In this document: piece by piece, positions 8,783 to 17,421 of the stretch
Position numbering within the stretch: position 1 is the first letter of the stretch
Layout of the letters: every line of letters starts with the position of its first letter
NCBI RefSeq assembly: GCF_031569985.1
Contig: NZ_JAMQKA010000026.1
Location: 1 to 64,000 of the forward strand
From: JAMQKA01 sp031569985
Lineage (GTDB): Bacteria > Bacteroidota > Rhodothermia > Balneolales > Balneolaceae
Direction of reading: 5' to 3'
Length of the DNA: 64,000 nt
Made by a program: the position numbers and the translations under genes
The notes under the pieces: generated by a model
Databases searched by the model: none
Told to the model about the DNA's origin: nothing
The model's input: the letters and a program-made list of their open reading frames with translations, nothing else

Positions 8783-10831
8783 ATGAAAAGTAGTATTATC
8801 AATCATTTATTAATCACAGTTCTTCTCCTGTTACTCAGCATTCATACTTCCCATGGACAAGTAAATGAATCCAATAATCACCCACTTGATCCACTGAGTG
8901 CTGAGGAAATAAAAACTGTACGATCGGTTCTCGAGAAAGCCGGCAAGATTGACACGGACCGAATAGAGAATCACGAGGTCGCATTTGGCATGATCTTCCT
9001 CAACGAGCCAGACAAACATGAAGTTTTGGCCTACGAAAAAGGGGAAGAATTCACTCGCGAGGCATTTGCTTCAATCTATGATTATCCGGAGAACAGAATC
9101 TATGAAGCGATCGTCGACTTGAACAGTGAGAAACTGGTTTCCTATGAGCTGGCCATTGGAAAACAGCCGGTGGGTACTTTCGAGATGGATTCTATCGCAA
9201 CCGAAATTGCTTTGGAGGATCCCCGGATTCAACAGGCTTTAATAAAACGCGAGGTCAATGCCGATGAAGTGGAGTTTGGTGGCGACTATGCTGCCGATAT
9301 GAGCCTCAACACCGAGGGAAACCGGGAGCTAATTGTATCTGCTTCCTTCAAAGACACAAAGATAAGTATTCGGGGGTTATATGCCCATGTTGACCTATCA
9401 GACCGAAAAGTGCTGAAAGTGATCGATGAAGGAGATGGATACAGCGAAAAAACGGATCTCAAATATTTTGATCCCGACAGCCTGGAGTCGACTCTACCTG
9501 TATTGAATCCTGTTATCATTGAGCAGCCAGATGGGGTAAACTACACCATCCGCGGCCACCAGGTTACAACGCCTTACTGGAAGTTCAGGTACGGTATCCA
9601 TAACCGGGAGGGATTGGTCATCTATGACGTGCAGTATTTTGATCCTTTTCAAAAAGAATGGCGCTATATCATGTACCGCGGATCGATCGCTGAAATGGTG
9701 GTCAATTACGGTTCTCCAGAACTGGATGAAGCCTCGAACAACTATTTTGACCAGGGAGAATACCGGTTCTTCCAGGAAAAAAACCGGCCGCTCAACGCAG
9801 GTGCCGATGCCCCGGAAAATGCCACTTACATAGACGCGGTGGTTCATGATGATATGGGTAATCCGGTAGTTATTGACAGCGCGGTGGCCATTTTCGAAGG
9901 GTACGGAGGAGCCCTATGGCGCCATGAAAAAGTCGGGCGAAGAGCCACTAACCTTTCTATCAAATATTATATAACGGCCGGGAATTACGATTATGGATTT
10001 GAATGGATCTTTAAAGAGGACGGGACCATCCAGGTCAATAACGAGCTGCAGGGCATTGTCCACATCCACAGTGTAGACCGAAAAGACGACCATTCCTTTC
10101 CGGATGATGAACACTACAACGGCTCTCCCTACGGCGTAGTTGTGCATCCCAACGTGGAGGCGAACAACCATCAGCATTGGCACGTGTGGCGGTTGGATCT
10201 GGATGTAGACGGACTCAACAATACAGTAGAAGAATTGAATAATATTGCTGTGCCCCCCGGTCCCGGAAACCCCTATCGCAATGCCATAGTAGCTCAAAAA
10301 GAGGTATTGGAAACCGAGCATGAAGCGATGAGAGATTCCTATGCGCCCAGCAGCAGGCGGTGGAGGGTATTGAATAACGACAAGGAGGGTGGAAAATTTG
10401 GCCAAAACCCAAGTTATGTGCTGGTTCCCAAACAGGGTACCGTACCATTAGCTCTTGAAGGATCATCACTTTCGAACCGTGCCCGGGTACTTTGGCATCA
10501 TTTCTGGGTGACACCCTATGAAAAGGATGAGATCTACCCCGCCGGCCTGTATCCTCCCAGTGATCAGCAGTTTGCCGGGCTCCCGGAATGGACGAAAAAG
10601 AATCGTGATATCAAAGACACGGATGTGGTACTCTGGTACGTAATGGGCAAGTCACATATAGTGCGTCCGGAAGACTGGCCCATAATGAATAAAGCCTCCA
10701 TGTCGTTCAAGCTGGTACCATGGGCCTTTTTTGGATCAAATCCCGTATGGGGTAAACCGCCGGTCCATGAGAAAATCCTTGAAAGCATGAAGCCCGGTCA
10801 ACCCGGACTCAAATCTTTTCAGGATGAATAA
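8783..10831 (+). CDS. Secreted copper-containing primary-amine oxidase
   Basis: A 682-residue quinoprotein amine oxidase: RCH2NH2 + O2 + H2O gives aldehyde, NH3 and H2O2. A Sec signal peptide is clear (hydrophobic residues ~7-20, cut near HTSHGQ), so it acts in the periplasm or outside. All key residues are present: Y402 in GNYDY is the tyrosine that becomes topaquinone, D323 in FDQGEY is the catalytic base, and H463, H465 (NHQHWH) and H625 (SHIVRPED) bind copper. Length fits the family. It lies 112 bases after the permease on the same strand; an imperfect GC-rich hairpin (around CTGCCGGCC and GGCCGGC) lies between them, so it may have partly separate expression. Confidence 0.92.
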   Translation: MKSSIINHLLITVLLLLLSIHTSHGQVNESNNHPLDPLSAEEIKTVRSVLEKAGKIDTDRIENHEVAFGMIFLNEPDKHEVLAYEKGEEFTREAFASIYDYPENRIYEAIVDLNSEKLVSYELAIGKQPVGTFEMDSIATEIALEDPRIQQALIKREVNADEVEFGGDYAADMSLNTEGNRELIVSASFKDTKISIRGLYAHVDLSDRKVLKVIDEGDGYSEKTDLKYFDPDSLESTLPVLNPVIIEQPDGVNYTIRGHQVTTPYWKFRYGIHNREGLVIYDVQYFDPFQKEWRYIMYRGSIAEMVVNYGSPELDEASNNYFDQGEYRFFQEKNRPLNAGADAPENATYIDAVVHDDMGNPVVIDSAVAIFEGYGGALWRHEKVGRRATNLSIKYYITAGNYDYGFEWIFKEDGTIQVNNELQGIVHIHSVDRKDDHSFPDDEHYNGSPYGVVVHPNVEANNHQHWHVWRLDLDVDGLNNTVEELNNIAVPPGPGNPYRNAIVAQKEVLETEHEAMRDSYAPSSRRWRVLNNDKEGGKFGQNPSYVLVPKQGTVPLALEGSSLSNRARVLWHHFWVTPYEKDEIYPAGLYPPSDQQFAGLPEWTKKNRDIKDTDVVLWYVMGKSHIVRPEDWPIMNKASMSFKLVPWAFFGSNPVWGKPPVHEKILESMKPGQPGLKSFQDE

Positions 10832-10887
10832 CTTAGTGGTCCCCTGCCAGTGTGTTGTGGGGGACTAAACATTTAGTTTTCTATAAC

Positions 10888-11438
10888 ATGAATTCGATCA
10901 ATCTAACAATTTATTTTTCAATCAAGAAGAAATTATGGGCTTTTCTCCTTGTGATGGCTATATCCCTGCCAGCTTCTGCTCATGAGGTTGGAGGTTCATT
11001 TACATTGAAACGTCTTGATGTTGAAACCTGGCGTGCGGAATATTGCTTTGATGTGCCAGTCAAGGCTGTCCGGTTTAACCGACCATTTGAAGATCTGCGT
11101 AAGAAAGCATGGATGATCAATGATGCGCATTTGAATTAGAACATACCGATGGGGCCGTCATGATCCATAGAAAGGATGGAGCATTGGTAAATCGCCTGTT
11201 GGGAGAGGTGTTGAATCCGAATGATCCTGGTGAAGGGATTATCCGGTTTTGGCTGGAAATGGCAGGATGGAAAACTCCCGTTCGAAAGATTCCAAGCGAA
11301 AAATTGTTGTTCCGTACTCTCGAAAAAGTAGGATTCTCAAAAGAGCAGCGGAACTTACTGCACATTTTTTTGACAACAAAAACAGATGAACCGAAAGAGA
11401 TGATTACCAAGATACGCCGGGAGTTACGTTTACATTAA
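10888..11438 (+). pseudogene. Frameshifted exported protein, M61-peptidase-like N-terminus
   Basis: The frame from ATG 10888 encodes a Sec signal peptide (LWAFLLVMAISLPASA) and a domain ending KKAWMINDAHLN. Another frame carries on directly as AFELEHTDGAVMIHRKDGA and runs to 11438. Joining them gives a continuous MINDAFELEHTDG, so a one-base shift near 11120-11130 broke the gene. The restored N-terminal part resembles the first domain of M61-like aminopeptidases (a V-x-x-x-x-F-x-R-P-F-x-D motif, then a DG/RKDG pair). From about GALVNRLLGEVLNP on, the sequence no longer looks like that family, and no peptidase domain follows. It seems a chimeric remnant. Family assignment is tentative. Confidence 0.5.
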
Positions 11439-11555
11439 CCCATGCTATTTCGTCCAACTTAAAGAACCAGGGGCTGTGAAAACAGTATAAAATCGACCCC
11501 GGTCAAATCTGTAAAGTTAAATTTATTACAATCTCTAAATCTTTGACCTCTAATA

Positions 11556-12184
11556 ATGAATGCTATAAATAAGATTGATTCGCCTATTAAAAGGCTCGAT
11601 GAATCTAACATATCTCAAATATTGGATGTTTTTTGTGATGCATTTTACGATTACCTGTGATGAGATTCGTTATTGGAAATGCGGGAGAAAAATACGACTA
11701 CCGTTTAAGCCTTTTGATAAAGCTATTTGTCATGAAGCGGATTATGAAAGGAGGACCCATATTGGGTGTGATACATGATGGAGTTCTCTTAGCTTGTGTC
11801 ACCGTCACTTCACCTCATGACAGGTCTACTGATGACCGATTAGAGGAAATTGAGGAATACATCTGGAATGAACTCGGCCAAGATGCACAGAATCGTTATA
11901 AGGCCCTTTGCAAGCTTTGGAGTAAATTTGAAGTAGGAGTTCCCCACTATCACATTAATATGATTGGAGTTCGCAGTTTATTAAAGAGCCGGGGTCTTGG
12001 TAGCAAATTGCTTGAGGCTGTGCATAAGATGTCGTATGACGATCCGGATTCCACTGGAGTAACGCTAACTACCGAAGACCCTTCCAATGTCCCATTTTAT
12101 CAACACCATGGCTATAAAGTTAAAGAGTATTTCATTTCTTCTAAAACTCTTGGGACATGGTGTTTTTTTCGACCGGATAAATAA
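11556..12184 (+). pseudogene. GNAT acetyltransferase interrupted by one-base deletion
   Basis: The natural start is ATG 11556. It reads 34 residues, ending FCDAFYDYL, then a TGA at 11658-11660. The following frame (from GTG 11657) reads VMRFVIGNAGEKYDYRL and on through GVRSLLKSRGLGSKLLEAV (the acetyl-CoA loop) and FYQHHGYKV to 12184. Relatives read Y-D-Y-P-V-M-R-F, so one base was lost in the proline codon at about 11655-11656. Restored length is ~209 residues, normal for this GNAT group. As it stands only an N-truncated product could be made from the internal GTG/ATG. Confidence 0.85.
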
Positions 12185-12266
12185 AAAGTGCAATTCAATA
12201 ACCAAACAGAAATCTGATCCATAAAAAATACTGGAAATCAAAGTTTACTTTACATCTTTTCCAAAA

Positions 12267-12689
12267 TTAAGTAATTCTTTCACACCTGAATTTTAGTCCC
12301 TGGTTTTCTTTTTTCAGGGCGTGGCGTATGGCAACCCGAAGCACCGGCCAAAGCAGTATAGCCAATATTCCCGATGCCTGTAACCGGAGTATGTTCAATG
12401 TTCCAGACTCTTCCCCTTGTACAAAGTGTGTCGCTTCCATTCGCAAGCCGGACCGATGGGTTTCCCAGGTAAAACGATTCTCGCGTACGTATTCTGTCAC
12501 AGTCCAGTCAGACTCGGGTTGACCAGGTTGCTTGATTCGAACAATACTCCCAATCCCAAACGGGTTATCGTCAAGACGTCTGACTGCAGTGATAGAGGGA
12601 TTCCATTCCGGCCATCGCTCGATATCTACGGTTATGTTCCACACTTTATTCAGGGGCACATCAATATAGATGGTTTCTTCTATAGTCAT
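12267..12689 (-). CDS. SRPBCC (START-like) family protein
   Basis: A 140-residue helix-grip fold protein. The start IEETIYIDVPLNKVWNITVD, then RWPEWNPSI and the central IVRIKQPGQPESDWTVTEY, is characteristic of the polyketide cyclase/dehydrase branch. These proteins bind hydrophobic ligands in a cavity; most are not assigned a reaction. The C-terminal helix is hydrophobic (GILAILLWPVLRVAIRHAL) and might touch the membrane. It is the last gene of the minus-strand group that begins near 16.3 kb, though 102 bases separate it from the next gene. Confidence 0.8.
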   Translation of the reverse strand: MTIEETIYIDVPLNKVWNITVDIERWPEWNPSITAVRRLDDNPFGIGSIVRIKQPGQPESDWTVTEYVRENRFTWETHRSGLRMEATHFVQGEESGTLNILRLQASGILAILLWPVLRVAIRHALKKENQGLKFRCERIT

Positions 12690-12791
12690 AGATGAGGTCC
12701 GTTAAAGATTCAATTCATTTATTAAAGAAGAGATCACATTCAGTTACAAGCTGGTTGAGATACAAAGCAATTTACCGGTTATTTAACAAAT

Positions 12792-13187
12792 CTATTTATC
12801 AGAAAACAATATATAACCGGCAAGAATCAGATCGAAAGAGATGCAGGTTACAACATACCACTCTGGAGCGATAACCCGGCCAGGTCCGAAAAGGTGAATG
12901 AGTCCGTCCCAGGCAGTATGGGACCCCCAACCGATAGCCAGCCAGTTGTAGGAGCACCGGTTTGCCAGCCAAACAAAGCTGCCAAATATCGGGATTCCGG
13001 CTAACTCAACCAGGACCCAGGTACCATTACCCCATATTATTGCAAAGCCTGGATACAAACCTGCAGCAACAATCAATCCAATCGATAACATTCTTTTCTC
13101 TGAATCTTTTTTGCCCTTTGAGCTGACATTGTAAAGCAGAATCGTTCCTAAAATTATGCCGAGGATAAGCCAGTACAGGTAATTCAT
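12792..13187 (-). CDS. DUF6010-like four-helix membrane protein
   Basis: A 131-residue inner-membrane protein with four hydrophobic segments: LYWLILGIILGTILLY at the start, a second at ~32-50, a third around 68-90, and a C-terminal YVVTCISFDLILAGYILF. The block HTAWDGLIHLFGPGRVIAPEWYV is typical of the family: a histidine and tryptophan near the third helix and a Pro-x-W-Y before the last. I recognise the pattern as DUF6010-like. Function is unknown. Confidence 0.6.
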   Translation of the reverse strand: MNYLYWLILGIILGTILLYNVSSKGKKDSEKRMLSIGLIVAAGLYPGFAIIWGNGTWVLVELAGIPIFGSFVWLANRCSYNWLAIGWGSHTAWDGLIHLFGPGRVIAPEWYVVTCISFDLILAGYILFSDK

Positions 13188-13303
13188 AATGGCAGTTGTC
13201 GGATATTAAGTTATGGGTTCAATTATGTTTTGGCCCTTTGCTACTGAAAAGGAAGGGGACACCCGTCAGGACAACTGTCCCCTTTTTATTATAATAGAGG
13301 TCT

Positions 13304-13726
13304 TCAGCCAGCCATTTGGGCGGTATCCACTGTATTTGAATCGGTAGGAAGCCAGGTTTTTTCGAAAGTAGCCACAATGTTGTTGGCTCCCCCGAACATG
13401 CCCAATACCTTGGCTTTTGTTTTCCCTGTATTGATCAGGTTGTGGGGAATCATTTGCGGAACCAGGGCGATCTCTCCTTTTGAAAGAGGCCCGGTCTCTC
13501 CGCCAACCTCAACTTCTACCTCGCCTTCCAGCACCAGCAGCAATTCTTCTGCACTGTCGGTATGGCGGCCCAGTGCGTCGCCGGGATCCAGTTCAAAGTA
13601 GACGGTCGCCGTTGATTTGGTTCCGTGGGCCCCAAACATAGGAAAAGTTGCGTGACAATGCTGACCGGGATCGTCCTTACCGGTGAATTCGGTCAGTTCC
13701 AAGTTGTTCAAGTTTACTTTTTTCAT
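13304..13726 (-). CDS. Cupin-domain protein
   Basis: A 140-residue single-domain cupin. Motif 1 is in LGRHTDSAEELLLVLEGEVEV, with possible metal ligands His and Glu; motif 2 is in LVPQMIPHNLINTG with its histidine. No signal peptide, so cytosolic. It lies 23 bases downstream of the DUF3237-like gene on the same strand and is probably cotranscribed with it. Substrate cannot be inferred. Confidence 0.85.
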   Translation of the reverse strand: MKKVNLNNLELTEFTGKDDPGQHCHATFPMFGAHGTKSTATVYFELDPGDALGRHTDSAEELLLVLEGEVEVEVGGETGPLSKGEIALVPQMIPHNLINTGKTKAKVLGMFGGANNIVATFEKTWLPTDSNTVDTAQMAG

Positions 13727-13749
13727 TACGTATCCGTTTTAAGTTATGG

Positions 13750-14235
13750 TTATGCAGCCTCGGTTACGGACTCGAAGCTGCCTTTATAGACTTTGACGTT
13801 TACTTCTCCGCGCTGCATATCCACTTCGCAGATAGCCCATCCCTGTACGTTATTCATCCAGTTGTACTCCGGATGGTGCGTGGTAAACTGCAGGTTGAGC
13901 TGAATGTGGGCCTGCCCGTTCTCACCGGGATAGAGAATGCCATCTTCCCGTACAGCAATGCGTTTCCCATCATCGGTGATAACAGCCGCCTGAATGTTCA
14001 GCATGAACTTGCCGTCAGCCCGGACTTCAAGGTAGTCTGTTCCTTTTATTTTACCCTTGATGTTTGGGCCGTCTACAATACCTTCGAAGTCAAGGTCAAA
14101 ACGGGCACCTTCCGGGCCGGGTGCGGTCTTTCCGCTTGTCAACTCACTCCACTTGATGCCGTATTCGGCTATATTGGTCAAGTTAAGCTGCTCTTCAAAC
14201 AACAGTTCGGTATTTTCGGTTAAATAGGTATTCAT
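13750..14235 (-). CDS. DUF3237-like protein
   Basis: A 161-residue cytosolic protein, a single small beta-rich domain. The central stretch FEGIVDGPNIKGKIKGTDYL, followed by VRADGKFMLNIQAAVITDDG, follows the DUF3237 pattern (Gly-Pro-x-x-x-Gly, then a D/Y and a DG pair). The reaction of this family is not established; many members are lipocalin-like or sit beside catabolic enzymes. Start at ATG 14235. It precedes the cupin closely. Confidence 0.6.
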   Translation of the reverse strand: MNTYLTENTELLFEEQLNLTNIAEYGIKWSELTSGKTAPGPEGARFDLDFEGIVDGPNIKGKIKGTDYLEVRADGKFMLNIQAAVITDDGKRIAVREDGILYPGENGQAHIQLNLQFTTHHPEYNWMNNVQGWAICEVDMQRGEVNVKVYKGSFESVTEAA

Positions 14236-14347
14236 GGTATTGGTATTTTAGTTTGCGTTTGAGTTAAGGTTGCGATTGAAATATAAATCCGGCTCTACAC
14301 CGGTAATTGAAAAAAAACGACATCTTTAAGCCTGTTAAGAGAGATTG

Positions 14348-14686
14348 TTACCGATTGAAAATGTTTTTGTCCCAGCCGCGAAACTCGTAGTATTTCTCTT
14401 TCGGTTCCCCGGTCCACCCGTTGATCCCATTGGAGGGCAATAGATACAGGTGGATAAACAGTACTGGCAACAGGGAGAGGCCCAGGACAGAAAATCCGAC
14501 CATGCGACCGAAGAAAACAGAAAACAGGCAGACCACGGTAAGTGTTAGCAGGTACTTGGCTAATTTTCTCCAACTGGAGGTACGCTCTTCGAAGTGGCCC
14601 AAGAAAATATGTCCCAGTGTGAAAAGGACTGAGACAACGGCTACTTCCGGCCACAGGGTATTGGTGTAAAATAGTTGTTGATTCAT
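14348..14686 (-). CDS. Small membrane protein of unknown function
   Basis: A 112-residue protein with three predicted membrane helices (around VAVVSVLFTLGHIFLG, LLTLTVVCLFSVFF and VLGLSLLPVLFIHLYLL) and a polar tail with Trp/Tyr residues. I prefer ATG 14686 (MNQQLFYTN) because the alternative start at 14719 overlaps the end of the upstream hydrolase by ten bases. I do not recognise a family. It probably belongs to the same transcript as the hydrolase. Confidence 0.6.
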   Translation of the reverse strand: MNQQLFYTNTLWPEVAVVSVLFTLGHIFLGHFEERTSSWRKLAKYLLTLTVVCLFSVFFGRMVGFSVLGLSLLPVLFIHLYLLPSNGINGWTGEPKEKYYEFRGWDKNIFNR

Positions 14687-14709
14687 GGCTAAATGGTATT
14701 TGATTGAGG

Positions 14710-15606
14710 TTATTCGCAAGCTAACTTCACTTCAGGATACAAGAAGTCACACATGGCCGAAATAGCTTCACCCGTTCGTTCTTCCTGCACAAAGTGTCCA
14801 CAATCAAAAGTATGTACTTCTGCTTGCGGTAGTCGCCACCACCATTTTTTTAGGAAGTCGATGTTGAAGAACGGGTCCTTGGTACCCCACAGGATGAGCC
14901 AGCGTTTATTTTCAAGAGCTGAAATCTGTTGCCACTGCTGCTGGTACCAGTCAGAACTACCCGCCAGAGATTGAGCTATCCTGTACAGCGCCAGCCGGGA
15001 CTGTTTATTCGGAAACGGCTTGATATACTGCTGATGTATATGACCGGACAGGTACTTTTTCTCTGTAAATGCTTTTTTTAGCAATAACCGGGGAGAAAAA
15101 TTCAGTCTCAGATAGATGAACCGTCCCAAGAACGAGTTGATAACTTGACCCACTTTTTGGGCCTCCTTGTTGGATGCCGTTTCCCAAAGCCATGTGTTGA
15201 ACAGCACCAACTGCTTGATTCGCTCCGTTTGTTCGATGGCCGCAGCCAGCCCGATGGGTCCGCCGAAGTCGTGCACTACAAGAGTAATCTCATGCAAATC
15301 CATTTTCCGTATGAATTCGACCAGATTTTGGGCATGATTCTGCGGTTGCCCAGCAAACGTTTTGGGTTTTTCAGAAAGCCCGAACCCAATATGGTCAATG
15401 GCGATTACGCGGTGACCTTTTGAAAATGCAGTAATGAAGTGCCGGTAGAGAAACGACCAGGTAGGCGTCCCGTGTACAAACAGGATAATGTCGCCTTCCC
15501 CTTCGTCCACATAGTGCATATATCCCGCTTCAGGGTCAATATACTGATGCTTAAAAGGATACTCAGTTTGATCGACCCAGTTTGGTATTTCTGGTGTTTC
15601 AGCCAT
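14710..15606 (-). CDS. Haloalkane-dehalogenase-like alpha/beta hydrolase
   Basis: A 298-residue alpha/beta-hydrolase close to haloalkane dehalogenases: the oxyanion segment LFVHGTPTWSFLYR (W50 is the first halide-binding Trp position), GFGLSEKP, nucleophile elbow VVHDFGGPIGL with Asp113, and a late catalytic histidine in CGHFVQEE. Haloalkane dehalogenases usually have Trp directly after the nucleophile; here it is Phe114. That leaves open whether it really cleaves C-halogen bonds or is a related hydrolase. No signal peptide. It is the gene nearest the Crp/Fnr regulator, 100 bases downstream. Confidence 0.8.
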   Translation of the reverse strand: MAETPEIPNWVDQTEYPFKHQYIDPEAGYMHYVDEGEGDIILFVHGTPTWSFLYRHFITAFSKGHRVIAIDHIGFGLSEKPKTFAGQPQNHAQNLVEFIRKMDLHEITLVVHDFGGPIGLAAAIEQTERIKQLVLFNTWLWETASNKEAQKVGQVINSFLGRFIYLRLNFSPRLLLKKAFTEKKYLSGHIHQQYIKPFPNKQSRLALYRIAQSLAGSSDWYQQQWQQISALENKRWLILWGTKDPFFNIDFLKKWWWRLPQAEVHTFDCGHFVQEERTGEAISAMCDFLYPEVKLACE

Positions 15607-15706
15607 AATTGTTGTGATCAGGTTATGGATATCAGCCTCAACCTTCTCGCCTTCGAGAGCTAATATGCAGTATCACAACGATTTTGTCCTTGGTCTATAC
15701 CAAGAT

Positions 15707-16279
15707 TCATAGCCTAACTGATGAGAGCAGCTTGCTGAAGTTGGTGGGATCGATCCGCAAATAGGAAGCCAAATCCTTGTGGGGTACCATATTGAGCAAG
15801 TGGGGACTTCGTTTCATAAAAGCTTTGAAACGTTCTTCAATAGTATAGGCCATAAGCTCATAGTGTCGCTCAAGGACACCAATAAAAATCCTCTCGATTG
15901 CTTTACGGAACAAGGTTTCTATTGGCCTATACTTCTCCATCAACTGTTGGTGGCGTTCATAGGAAAGGCGTAAAAATCGACTCTCTGTTATTGTTTCCAA
16001 GTAGTATTTCGAAGGTTTCTGGACAAGAAATGAATCAGGAATTCCAGAAAAAGAAGGAGGATAAGTAAAGGCAATGACGTGCTCTTTCCCCTCATTGATA
16101 TAGTATGATCTTTGAATGCCCTCGACCACAAAATAAAGATACCTCTCTGTTTTACCTGCCTCAGTTACCAAAGTTTTGCGTGGCTCAGTATATTCGTCCC
16201 ACTGAGAAGCGTATTCCTCAAGGATCTCATTCTCCACTGTATGGATTTGTTGAAGGAATTCTTGTAAAGACTTAGACAT
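15707..16279 (-). CDS. Crp/Fnr family transcriptional regulator
   Basis: A 190-residue protein with an N-terminal cyclic-nucleotide-binding-type beta roll (LYFVVEGIQRSYYINEGKEH, then FTYPPSFSGIPDSFL) and a compact C-terminal winged helix whose recognition part reads VPHKDLASYLRIDPTNFSKLL. This is the short form common in Bacteroidota-like genomes. It has no cysteine cluster of the Fnr kind. Same strand as, and upstream of, the 12.3-15.6 kb group, so it is a good candidate regulator for it; that link is inference from position. Confidence 0.85.
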   Translation of the reverse strand: MSKSLQEFLQQIHTVENEILEEYASQWDEYTEPRKTLVTEAGKTERYLYFVVEGIQRSYYINEGKEHVIAFTYPPSFSGIPDSFLVQKPSKYYLETITESRFLRLSYERHQQLMEKYRPIETLFRKAIERIFIGVLERHYELMAYTIEERFKAFMKRSPHLLNMVPHKDLASYLRIDPTNFSKLLSSVRL

Positions 16280-16777
16280 CAGTAGTGCCCACCAAGTAAA
16301 GTCGATTAAGTCAGATTGTTTAGCAAATTAATAATCATCAGCTTATACCTAAGTAGTGAAGGAAAAAATATATACCAAATTTAAATTAAGGTGGGTTAAA
16401 TATTTCAGAGACATAAATAGTTTACACATAAGTGGGTACATACCAATTATAAATCAGGATATAAAACCCATAAACGCGCTTTTGAACTATTTCCATAATC
16501 AGCTGATAGATCGAAAACTCATTATTAGAATGAATTGTTTTCACAGTGTTCCTGCCCGGTGGTACAAATGGTAGTACAAAAAAAGTCAAAATACAGTTAT
16601 ACAGAACGTATTGGCCTATCTTGTTATGACTTCGGAACAGGCCAGTCAGACAATCCAGTGGCAATGCTTGCAATAAGGGACGCTTGGAATAGGATAACAG
16701 CTAGCTTTTTGTTCTTTGGTTTTACTCAGTCAGACATACTTGCAAAAATTATGTAGCTAACCTGACATATACTGTAA
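16280..16777. other. Intergenic, 498 bases of decayed sequence before a tRNA
   Basis: No supported gene. Short frames exist on both strands but none looks like a protein over a useful length. On the minus strand a stretch reads LTFFVLPFVPPGRNTV, faintly like the first residues of Bacteroidota tyrosine integrases, but it is far too short to call. The tandem repeat at 16558-16581 lies inside. The position directly beside a tRNA gene makes a vestige of an integrated element plausible. Confidence 0.4.
16558..16581. repeat. Tandem 12-bp direct repeat near tRNA-Arg
   Basis: GGTGGTACAAAT (16558-16569) is followed immediately by GGTAGTACAAAA (16570-16581), matching at ten of twelve positions. It lies about 200 bases from the tRNA-Arg start. 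A second tandem repeat of similar size lies near the tRNA-Asp scar at 32876-32897. Such pairs resemble arm-type integrase sites; this is an inference. Confidence 0.6.
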
Positions 16778-16851
16778 GCGCCCGTAGCTAAATTGGATAG
16801 AGCGTTAGATTTCGGATCTGAAAGTTGTGGGTTCGAGTCCTACCGGGCGTA
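16778..16851 (+). tRNA. tRNA-Arg (anticodon TCG)
   Basis: A complete cloverleaf. The acceptor arms GCGCCCG and CGGGCGT pair with one G.U at the end. The D arm contains GGATAGAGC. The anticodon stem TTAGA/TCTGA encloses loop TTTCGGA, giving anticodon TCG (reads CGA). The T arm is GTGGG-TTCGAGT-CCTAC, and the discriminator base is A at 16851. CCA is not encoded. The D stem has one A.G mismatch. An intrinsic terminator follows. Confidence 0.93.
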
Positions 16852-16858
16852 CTTCATA

Positions 16859-16899
16859 GCAGTGCCTGCCTAAAATGGGCAGGCACTGCTTATTTTATG
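16859..16899 (+). terminator. Intrinsic terminator of tRNA-Arg
   Basis: A perfect 12-bp stem, GCAGTGCCTGCC (16859-16870) and GGCAGGCACTGC (16878-16889), with a seven-base loop, followed by TTATTTTA on the + strand. It begins eight bases after the tRNA. Confidence 0.9.
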
Positions 16900-17040
16900 A
16901 CTACTCTTTTCGAACAAATTTATTCGATAAATCGACATTTATGCTATGCTGATGTAACATATGATGATACATGAAATGGCACCAAGGAATGTTTGTCTTT
17001 AAACGACTATTACACAGATAGGCAGACTACGACCTAGATC

Positions 17041-17412
17041 TTAAAGATTCGGCAGATCAGAAAGCTTAATACGATCGTACGCCCCACTTTTAGCATCTTC
17101 TGGATGTGGTTCCAGGCCAATAATCGTTATTTGCTTTCTATTTGGACCATAGACCCAGAACATGCGGTAGGCATGCTTGCCCTGTCCGAGATATGATTGG
17201 AACACCTTCTGGCCGTACCTTCTCGTTAAATCTTCAATTTCATGTGTCTGCAGTCCCCGGTGCCGGGGATCGGCCGCTAAAAACTGAATGGCTTTACCAA
17301 ACTTTTTAAATAATTCTTTCTCATCCCCGCTTAACTGGTTTTGCTTTTTACGGGCCTTTAAACCGTCCCAAAACTCCTTCATTTCCGGGACTCCCATCAA
17401 GATTTCAAACAT
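17041..17412 (-). CDS. RelE/ParE-superfamily toxin
   Basis: A 123-residue protein. The core GKAIQFLAADPRHRGLQTHE and KVFQSYLGQGKHAYRMFWVY followed by ITIIGLEPHPED is the beta-sheet and basic pattern of the RelE/ParE toxin fold, which includes mRNA interferases and gyrase poisons. It is slightly longer than a classical RelE. The partner lies directly upstream, nine bases away on the same strand. Toxin identity is good at fold level; the target is not known. Confidence 0.75.
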   Translation of the reverse strand: MFEILMGVPEMKEFWDGLKARKKQNQLSGDEKELFKKFGKAIQFLAADPRHRGLQTHEIEDLTRRYGQKVFQSYLGQGKHAYRMFWVYGPNRKQITIIGLEPHPEDAKSGAYDRIKLSDLPNL

Positions 17413-17421
17413 ATGGTGCGA

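Noticed and set aside
16422..16673. 83-residue minus-strand frame with faint integrase-like start
   Set aside because: Only about 16 residues (LTFFVLPFVPPGRNTV) recall an integrase; the rest shows no integrase core and no R-H-R-Y residues, so I do not call a gene.
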